Origin: Lichina pygmaea | Taxonomy: Eukaryota > Ascomycota > Lichinomycetes > Lichinales > Lichinaceae | Direction of reading: 5' to 3' | NCBI GenBank assembly: GCA_963422465.1 | Contig: OY730174.1 | Coordinates: 62,001-126,000 of the forward strand | Length of the DNA: 64,000 bases | Shown here: positions 55,966-64,000 of the stretch, in pieces | Position numbering within the stretch: position 1 is the first letter of the stretch | Layout of the letters: each line of letters begins with the position of its first letter | Position numbers and translations under genes: made by a program | Notes under the pieces: generated by a model | What the model was told of the DNA's origin: nothing | Database searches by the model: none | What the model saw: the letters and a program-made list of their open reading frames with translations, nothing else

Positions 55966-58900
55966 ATGAGACGATTTCTCGGTCACGGTTCGGCACAGTC
56001 CGACGGAAAACTGCCTGGCGAAGACCGGATAGCGATTACGGCGTCAGCGGACGGGACCGGGACGGGCACCCTCTTTGTCTCTCAGGTCTCCTCGAACGTC
56101 GACAGCCAGGAGGTGAGCCGCACCGAGCTCTCTCAGGTGTACTGTGCCGAGGATCCGCAAGTCGAGTGAGTTGTTTCGGCCCAGCCCCGCGACATCGCCG
56201 CCTCTCTCCGTTCGAGCGACTGCTGATGTCGACGGACGAAAGCATCGTGTTCGTCCATGGCCTGAACGGCCATCCCCAGAAGACATGGACTGCCAGCAAC
56301 GGCACCTTTTGGCCGCGGGATCTGCTGCCGGCGAACCTTGGTGAGGTCCGGGCACGAATCTTGGTCTGGGGTTACAATGCCGATGTCTACGCGTTTGGCG
56401 GCAAGAGTACGAACGCGGACTATGTCCACGCCCATGCTCTAACCCTGGTGGCCAACCTCGTGGCAGACCGCCTGGTACGTGTAACGTCAACCTTCGAGGG
56501 CGTTCATCGAACCAACGATCTGATGCCTGTCCGGATAGAACGCCAACGCAAGCCGGAGACCGATCATATTTGTGGCCCATTCGTTAGGCGGCATCGTCGT
56601 CAAGAGGGTGAGGCGAGCCTTCACATCCCCGTCTCATGCCCGAGAGCCTGACCTGGGGCAAGCCACGGCTTGTGGTCCACCCCTCACCCTCTACCATACC
56701 ACGGGACCTCCCGCTGATGGCCAACCTTGAGATAGGCTCTGAACTATTGCTCCACCCTCACCAACCCCAACACGCTGAGCCTGCGGTCCATCTTCGTGTC
56801 GACCTACGGCATCATCTTCCTTGGCACGCCCCACAACGGCGCAGATCCAGCCCGATGGGGCCTCATGCTGCAGTCCATCTGTCAGGCCCTCTTGCCTCGA
56901 AAGATGCTCGACACCGAGCCACAACTTGTGGCGGCCCTGCAGACACAATCCGAGACGCTTCAGAATATCAACCTTGGCTTCATGGAAATCATGCCGCATT
57001 TCCGCATCTGCTTCTTCTACGAGACCCTGAAGACCAACTTTGGCGTGACGCAGGACCTGGTACGTAAGCGTCGAAGGGGTTTCTTCCCCCCGGCGTGCAC
57101 GGCAACGGATGGCTGACGGAAGAACTCTGCGGGTGACCCAGGTGGTCGACCGATCCTCGGCGAGCCCGGATCTACCGGGTGCCATCCGCGCCGGCATCGA
57201 CGCCTCGCACTCGGGCATGTGCAAGTTCGAGAGCAGCAGGGCTCCCGGTTACCCTACCGTGTCCGGCTACCTCAAGCACTTTACCATGGATTCGTTGGGA
57301 AGGATTGCATTGAGCTGGGATCAGGAGTTGGCTCGACAGACTCAAGAGAACAAGTTGCGGGCGATGGAACTACTGGGCCCGGGTATTTGTTCCCCCCCCC
57401 CCCCCCCCCCCCCTTTCTTTTATCCACCCTTTCCCGGAGAGGAACAGCTCTGGCCATGACCCGCACGCTCTAAGTTTTCCAACAGGAATATTTTCGGGCG
57501 GCATGCTGGACTCCGTTTCAAGCTTCGGTGACCCTGCGACGCAAAGTAGCGCGAGCGGGTTTCTTCCATCGCCTGGTAGGTACACCGCCCTCCCCGCTCC
57601 AACCGCAGGAAAGGAGGAAGAAGAGCCTGAGGGCTTGCTGCGCGACGCGGCTGGGTGTTGATGTGTCACGCGGAAGCGGCGCATCGTGGCACAAATCGGA
57701 AGGGAGCGACGTCGGGCACCGTCGTCGCTCCTTCGTGTCCGGTGTGGCGGAGGGGGTCGTAGTGCCTCTATATGCAACCAACGAAGTGCGGCTGCGGGAG
57801 GGGCCGCATCCTTGAGCTTTTCTTGTGCTTATATCGTCGCAACTTCTCTTTGACGACCAAGGGCTGGCTCATCGCTGACCGGCAGGGGGGTTGTTGGGGT
57901 AGATCCGTCCACGCACTCCGCCCTACAAATCGAGAACATGGCCTCCTCCGATGACGCGCTCAACGCCTCTGCGACTTTCGAGCCCAGCCCGGAACCGGCC
58001 GGGCCCCTCTTGGTCACGCCAGCCGGCTTCAGGCCCAATAAGATTTTTGTGGGTATGGAGCGTGAGCTACAGGAGCTGCACGAGAAGCTGCTCGATCCCG
58101 ACACTCGTGCGAAGGGGTCCGCTTGCGTCATCCTGTGGTGCCTGTCGGGCGGCGGCAAGTCACACCTCGCCAGGCAGTACGTCTACGGCCATCGTGAGCA
58201 CTACCCTGGCGGAATCTTCTGGGTTCGGGCGAGATCAAAGGTCGAGATCACCTGCGACTTCTGGGACATCGCCCAGAAGGTTGCCCTAAAAGACGTCCAG
58301 GACCCCCGGACGGCCACGTACGAGCACGACGCGGAAAAGTTCGTCCAGACGGTCCGACTGTGGTTCGAAAAGCGCCAGGGCTGGCTTCTCGTCTTCGACG
58401 GCATCGCCATCGATCAGGACGCCGAAAAGTCCGACCTCCAGGCCTTCATTCCGGACGGCAGAGGGGGCAGCGTCATCCTGACCTCGGTCGACAAGTCCCT
58501 TGCCGGAAGCCGCCGACTATGCAGCCCAAGCCCGATCAAGGTGTCGTCCCTGGCAGAGCATGAAGCGCGGGAGCTGCTGTTCCAAGACCTGCTGCTCCGC
58601 CAACCGAGCTCGGCCGAGGTCGAGAAGGCGACGGAGATCGTACGCAGGGTAGGCCGCCTGCCCCTCGCCATACACGCCATCGGGTACCGCATACGGGCGA
58701 CGGGGGAGCCCCTAGCCAGCTACCGCATTCGAACGTATTCGTCCGAGTCGAAGCTGCGCGAACCCTTCCTCGACATCATGAACGACCTCGAGCGGCTGAG
58801 GCACACCGAGGCGCGAAACCTGATCAACGTCCTCGGCTTCTTCGGCCGACACGTTCCGTTCGGGATGATCCATCTGGGCATCCCAGCGCTCCTGAAGGCC

Positions 58901-59204
58901 GGCGTCGACGTGAGGGCGAGCGAGGCTGGCCGGGATGCAGACCTCAACACGACCGTGAGCATCTTGATTCGGTATGCGCTCGTGGAGCGCAACGAGCCGG
59001 ACGACTCGGCCAGCCACGGGAGCCACCCGAGCCTCGTCGAAGCAATCGACATGCTCAAGATGCATGGCGTCGTGCAGAGTATCTTTTGCGATGAGCTTCG
59101 CGCCGCCGGTCTCCTGCAGGATTGGCTTGACCACGCCGTCACCCTATTCTGCGCGTCGTATGCGGCAGCAGACGCCCGCATCAAGCGTGTCGGAGGGGAA
59201 AGAG

Positions 59205-59244
<40 letters not shown>

Positions 59245-61372
59245 GGCCCGCGGCCTCGTCAAGGACTATCGGGAGTACGAGCTACACGGCAAGCGGCTGC
59301 TCGAACACGTTACGAAGCACGGCAAGAGGATCCGCGGGCTCGAGGCTGCCGAAACCCACCTCACGTACATTTTGGATCTGATTGCGGGCGAGATCCGTCG
59401 GCGAACGCCCCAGTCGTCCCAAGAGGTCGTGATCGGCCAGGAAATTCAGGTGTCGGTCTTCGATCGAACGAGCAGCACGTCCGAGCCAGACGGGCCGGAA
59501 ACTCCACTTGGAGGGGACTCCCGGGCGTCGTCGGTGCGGCTGCTCGACGACACCGATCCTACACACGGCGGTTTCGCACCGTATCCAATCATCACGCCGA
59601 ATCCGCCCTCCCTTCTCGTCCCTCTGCCCGACGAAGATGACGGCTACCTATCGGACATGGAAAGGCGTACGAAGCCGGCGACCGTTCGACCGGCTCGATC
59701 GCGTACGGGCCAGATGCCCTTCGACGCCTCCACGCACGCCGACATGACTGGCCCTCGAGTTCATCGAACCATATCGCGGAGAAACCAGCATCGACCGAGG
59801 GATAGCGTGAGTCCCTGGCGATCGGTTTCCCGCGCGGTCTCGACCCCGAAGGTCAGCGCCATCACAGCCCTGCCTCATGCAACGACGACGGGGCCGAGAG
59901 CTGCTCGCGACGAAAGGTCTCCGTCGCCGTCCGAGGCGCAGGCTTTCCTGCGGGCGCTCCGGGAGCGAAGCCCTCCGTCCGCGGGCGAGAATAGCCGTCG
60001 TCGAGATCGTCCGTGGTTGCGTCGCCCGAGCGGCTCGGAGACAGCGGCGCGGCGGGTCCGCCAGCCTCGCCCATCGCCGACGTCACCGAGGCTACCAACG
60101 ACGTCCGTGGCCATACCCGACATGCCCTCCACTCCTGAAGCCGCGGACGAGGTGTCGGTGTCCCTGCCGACATCGCTTTCATCTCTCATGCCCGGTGCGG
60201 TGCCGATGGCGCGCGGCGGTTCTGAAGGCAGCTCGCGGGGCCTTGGCGGCCGCGAGCTCCATTCCACCGCGCAGATGGCCTTGGCTCAGTCGATCCAAAA
60301 CTCAACTGTAGGAGGCGTTCTGGCGCGTCCTCGTCTCGCTCGGCCTACCGACTCGAAGCGTTCCGTAGGCCGACCGTCTTCACCAAGTGGCCGAGCCGAC
60401 CTTCCCCTGCCTTCGCCATCATCGGACCCAGATCTGAGCACTCGTCCAGCTCTGTCTCCGAGACCGCACCGGACGAGCTGGCAATCTGCATCCCCCAGTC
60501 ACCACTTCAATCGAACACGGGGCGGGGACGTGTCGGCGTCGGTGCGGGGCAAGACGTCGACGGACACGCTCGTGTCGGACTCATTGGAGGAGCCCCACCG
60601 GCCCCACAAGCTGTCCTCGTCGACGGGTAACCTTCCCGCGAGGAGCGAGTACGTGCTCTCGTCGAACGCGGTGAGCGGGCCGGGCGGCATTCCTGCCCAA
60701 GGCCGCAGACCGACCGGATACAACAGCGAGCCGATGTCCCGTGAGACGTCGGGTCAGTCGGCCACCGGGGCGCCGTCCGTCACCGGCACCGAGCCTTCTC
60801 GCTTCCCTCCGCAGTTCTCGCCCTACTCTGGTGCCTCTCCCTTGATCCCGCAGAGCCGGATTCGACCGCATTCGGGATTGCGCGGCTCACCGATGGTGCC
60901 GGCAAGGGTCTCGGTCGCCGACGCGACGCCTCGGTATGCGGCCGACCAGGACTTTGCCGCCATGGGGGGGGGGGGCTGGACCACGTCGTCCTCCGGTTCG
61001 GGGCCGGGGCTGGGGACGGGCCGGTCGACCTCGGGCGGTGGTATCCACGCCGGCGGCAAGCTGACCCGCTTTGGCGAGACCGCGTCCGTCGAAGTCGGCA
61101 TGTTGCCGACGCCGGCGGGATCGGGCTCACCTTCGCTTCTTAGAGCTGGCCCGGGAGCCGCTCCATACCCCGCTCACAGTCTCATGCCTCACGCTGGCAG
61201 CAGCCAGGTTGATCTCGTCGACCCTCGTCCCGTACGTGGGAGAGTCAGGGGTCATACGTCGCCGACAGGCGCAGGTCCGGCCATCGGACTCGGCGTCCAT
61301 GTCGCTGGGCCCACCTCTCCACGAGACCATGATCTTGTCCGAATCGGCAGCGAGCCTCACCTCCACGACTAG
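55966..61372 (+). CDS. NLR-like protein: alpha/beta-hydrolase (LipA/SesB-like) fused to NB-ARC
   Basis: Seven exons (55966-56165, 56243-56474, 56539-56607, 56736-57059, 57142-57382, 57486-57575, 57903-61372) encode 1541 aa. The N-terminal hydrolase (about 65-330) has PQVDIVFVHGLNG (HG oxyanion), PIIFVAHSLGGIVVKR with nucleophile Ser159, IIFLGTPHNGADP and a late His in ASHSGMCKFES. The NTPase (about 405-700) has PNKIFVGMERELQEL, a P-loop-like SGGGKSHLARQ (Lys471), Walker B GWLLVFDG, SVILTSVDKS and GRLPLAIHAIG. No WD, ankyrin or TPR repeats are visible; the last 780 residues are Ser/Pro/Arg-rich and look disordered. Such STAND proteins in fungi sense non-self and trigger an effector; here the effector would be the hydrolase. 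Intron 1 appears to end in AAG; intron 5 holds a 22-C run. Confidence 0.85.
57392..57413 (+). repeat. 22-base C homopolymer in intron 5 of the hydrolase-NB-ARC gene
   Basis: It sits near the 5' splice site (57383) of a 103-nt intron. If the intron were retained it would code polyproline and stop soon afterwards. Confidence 0.85.
59206..59243 (+). repeat. (GGC)n run coding polyglycine in the NB-ARC gene
   Basis: About 12 GGC codons in exon 7 code an uninterrupted Gly run between the NB-ARC part and the C-terminal tail. Confidence 0.88.
60964..60975 (+). repeat. 12-base G run within coding exon 7
   Basis: It codes four Gly residues before Trp in the disordered tail of the hydrolase-NB-ARC protein. 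A one-base slip would shift the frame about 400 nt before the stop codon. Confidence 0.85.
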
Positions 61373-63086
61373 ACCCCGTTCCCTTGTCCAAGCAACATGT
61401 CTTCACATGCTCAACATTTGTCGTGTACGATGTCAGCCGTCTCATGTTTCAAGCTGATCCGTCTGTAAGCGGCATTATTCAGGCATTTACGACGACAACG
61501 GGCTCGGGGTGTCCGAACGATGAGCCATCTGTCCTCGGGCGTTATCCTATACCCGAACATCTTCATCACCACCACGAGCGCACTGTTGTCTACCGGGAAA
61601 TGGAGCTTGTCTTCCCTTTTGTTTCTTTCCGCTTGTGCCTGGGACTTGGTACTTCGACATTGCCTGCTAAGAGGACTGTCTTGAGAAGGTGGGGAAATTT
61701 TTTCTTGTTCTTATCGTTTTGCTCTGTTTTGTTCGTAAGGGCCATCGGTCTTGCATCGCCAGTATACATAGCACCGTCGGCGGTATCCGAGGTCGACTTC
61801 TTTCCAGCTAGTTTGAGGCATCAGACAGGCAGGAGCTACCTCCACCGTCGCAAGCTGCTGGCCGCTCTATACAGCAGAGCCGAGATATCGTGAGGAGCTA
61901 GCCGCTGCAGCCAATTTCTCTGGCTGGGAGAATGTGACAGGGTTGACTAGCTTCTGGTGGGAGCTGGCTGAGCGCTAGGAGGGCGAGGGCATGAGACAGG
62001 AGGATCCCCCCCCGGCTAGAGGAGTTGGTGAGTTTGACCGAAGATATCCGAGAGAATTGAGAGAGGGAACGAGAGATTGAGTGTGTGCCTACGTCCTAGT
62101 AGCTGCCCTGAGTGTCTTTGTGTCTTTGCACGTGGTGGCCTTGAGTCGAGGACACTTTTTGAAGCCCGCCAAGGCTTCCGAGAGACTGCCGCTAGGCACG
62201 CCTTTTTGTCTAGAGTGGCCTTGTTGCCTTCGGCACCAGCAGGAATGGACATACAACCGTAGTGTTTTTTCTCCCTCAATTTGATGAATGACCAAACTTG
62301 TCTGCTGCTGAGTGCGGAGTACATATACTTATACAACAACCTTGTGTCATACAACCATACCAGTAACCACCTGAGATCTGACCTGGTAATTCTTTTATTC
62401 CAAGACACAGACTCGGAAACTAAACCGGAGACGCTCGTTACTGAGAGTGTTGATAGATCAGCAGATCAGAAATCCGTACTTCTGTACTCGGTAGTACCGT
62501 AAGGTATGGTAGCTGTTCCAGCACTACGACGGGTGGTTTGGGGTTCTTGATCCACTGCAGCGTAACTCCGTACTCACTGACTACTGTACGGAAGTACGGG
62601 TCAACTAATTAGAGGGCTGGGTAAGCTACAGGATTCCCCTGATGATCCGCAAATAGGTTGGTTGGCACATTCGTGCTGCCGCGAACTCTTAGACGGTGGC
62701 TATGACATCATAGCAGAGTTGTAAAAGATACGAGCACGTGACCTCATCGTGCCATCACCGGCAGCCGTTTTCTGAGCCTTTTCGCCTCCTCCAACTCTGC
62801 ACACCCTGACAGCACTTGCTACGCTCCGAGTAACAGCTCAGACACCACGCAGAGTGAGTCTGATCTTGCTTCGCCGGCTTCCCCTCAGCGAATACGTAGC
62901 GGCGTCAGTCAGCCCTGGCTGGTCTGTTGGGTGGTGTCGTCACTCGGCCAAAAGTCCCATAGCGCGCGACTTCTTGCGCGCTGCTGCATACAACGAGCTG
63001 ACAATTGAGATATCGTATTCCAGAACAGACGTCCTCGACGGCTACAGCACACAGTATTCCCGCGACTTCTTCCTTTGCCCAGAAAG
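61373..63086. other. Intergenic region
   Basis: 1.7 kb with no recognised gene. Frames at 61384-61893 and on the minus strand around 62016-62408 have no family resemblance. A weak GTAC cluster lies at about 62475-62610. Confidence 0.5.
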
Positions 63087-63790
63087 ATGCTGCGGACATC
63101 GGTTCTCCTCCGCTCGGTGGCGGCAACTCGAGCTTTCTCGACCACGCCGATGGTGAGGAAGTCCGCGACGGATACGGTCAAAGATGCGGCTCAGACGGTC
63201 AATCGCACCGTCGGCGATGCCGCGTTGAAGGGAATTGATGTCGGCGGTATGTACTTTTTCTCCCTGCTTGCTGTTTTCTATCCGCCTTCTTCGCCCCCCG
63301 TCGCTTGAGTCCATCTCGGATGGCTTGCCGGGAAGTGACTCGCCGGCACAGAAACACTGTGCCATCTCAGACGCGAGAGCTGATCGGATCACGTAAAAAC
63401 CCAGAGAGCATCGCGAGCAAAACGAAATCAGCCGTCGGCGTGGCGGCCGAAAAGGCAGAGGCCGTGACCAAGCAGACGGCAGGCGAAGTCGCAGGGACGG
63501 CGGAAGAAAAGGCCGGAAAGGCCAAGGGCACAGCGTCGGAGCTGGCGGATCGTGCCAAGGGCGCGGCATCGGAGCTGACGCGTGAAGCGAAAGGCACTGT
63601 CTCGGAGAAGTACGGGCAGGCCAAAGGCGCAGCGTCGGAACGGTCGGGCGACGCCAAGGGCGAGAAGGCCGAACTGGAAGGGAAAGCCAAGGGCACGTAC
63701 GAGGACGCCAAGGGCAAGGCAAAGGGCACGTACGAGGAGGTGAAGGGCAAGGCGAAGGGCGTCGCGGAGGAGGCTCAGAGGAAGAAGTAG
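63087..63790 (+). CDS. Mitochondrial LEA-like (group 3) repeat protein
   Basis: Exons 63087-63246 and 63405-63790 give 181 aa. The start MLRTSVLLRSVAATRAFSTTPMVRKSA is a classic mitochondrial presequence with a likely cleavage after the FSTTP region. The rest is a continuous amphipathic, Ala/Lys/Glu/Gly-rich helix made of 11-residue repeats, such as KAKGTASELADR, GAASELTREAK, KAKGTYEDAKG and KAKGTYEEVKG, as in late-embryogenesis-abundant group 3 proteins. These are thought to protect membranes and proteins during desiccation or freezing. The intron (158 nt, GTATGT donor, CTGAT branch, CCCAG acceptor) rebuilds KGIDVGESIASKTKSAV. The end is basic (EEAQRKK). Confidence 0.85.
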
Positions 63791-64000
63791 TGGGGCGGGG
63801 GCTTGGTTTTTGTGTTCCGTTCGTGGATGCTGTTTTGTCTTGGGGAGCACAGGCGCTTGAATGTCCAGGCGTGCCAAGCTACTTGTTCACCGTTTTTCCA
63901 GCCGGTCACTCCGACAGTACTGTAGTCACGTTGCGCGCAGTTGTATGCATCGGAGAAACGTACTCTCTCCTTCCACCGCCGAGAAGCTCATCCCGTTCTT

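Noticed and set aside
1-64000. CRISPR array, operon or biosynthetic gene cluster
   Set aside because: The window is eukaryotic. The repeats are palindromic or microsatellite tracts without equal spacers, and neighbouring genes belong to unrelated pathways.
1-64000. tRNA or rRNA genes
   Set aside because: By eye I found no convincing A-box/B-box pair or rRNA segment. A tRNA scan would be decisive; a hit with cove score and cloverleaf would overturn this.

Overview
The window is nuclear DNA of a filamentous ascomycete (Pezizomycotina). It looks like a Sordariomycete, possibly Hypocreales; that placement is inference from overall protein resemblance. The evidence is many short spliceosomal introns (mostly 50-330 nt, GTRNGY donors, CTRAC-like branch sites), a White Collar-1 photoreceptor, an ApsB/Mto1-type protein, a filamentous-type Bck1 MAPKKK and a fungal NLR-like protein. 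Coding exons are GC-rich. I saw no transposase, reverse transcriptase, viral gene, rRNA, CRISPR array or convincing tRNA. All exon coordinates below were derived by hand from splice signals, phase and family conservation.

Layout. 1-10160 (all minus): the 5' part of an ApsB/Mto1-like microtubule organiser cut by the window edge, an aminoglycoside-phosphotransferase-like protein that seems to lack the catalytic loop, a six-exon TAN1/THUMP gene and a five-exon pyruvate decarboxylase. 11777-20055 (plus): the cell-wall-integrity MAPKKK Bck1 and eIF3k. 20936-25016 (minus): TSR4/PDCD2 and phosphoglycerate mutase. 25560-29189 (plus): Mediator subunit 9, an unidentified coding-like stretch and a small Zn2Cys6 regulator. 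30788-35833 (minus): a CaM kinase and Golgi tether subunit COG3. 36112-37914 (plus): a mitochondrial RCC1-repeat protein like FMP25. 37915-44465 is gene-poor and holds GTAC-rich palindromic tracts and a fold-back repeat. 44466-63790 (all plus): WC-1, a Ras-family GTPase with a 17-nt microexon, a methylglutaconyl-CoA hydratase with a 26-nt microexon, an alpha/beta-hydrolase plus NB-ARC protein, and a mitochondrial LEA-like protein.

The genes are mostly conserved housekeeping and signalling genes, with no sign of an operon or a biosynthetic cluster. Pyruvate decarboxylase and phosphoglycerate mutase are both glycolytic/fermentative, and Bck1, CaMK, Ras and WC-1 are all signalling proteins, but I see nothing that ties them into one system.

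The most unusual material is (i) the recurrent GTAC/CGTACG palindromic tracts in nearly every larger intergenic gap, (ii) a fold-back element at 42440-42889 whose arms differ by such a GTAC insertion, (iii) the hydrolase-NB-ARC NLR-like gene without recognisable repeats and with slip-prone coding tracts, and (iv) several rare splice configurations (GC-AG, AAG and GAG acceptors, two microexons).
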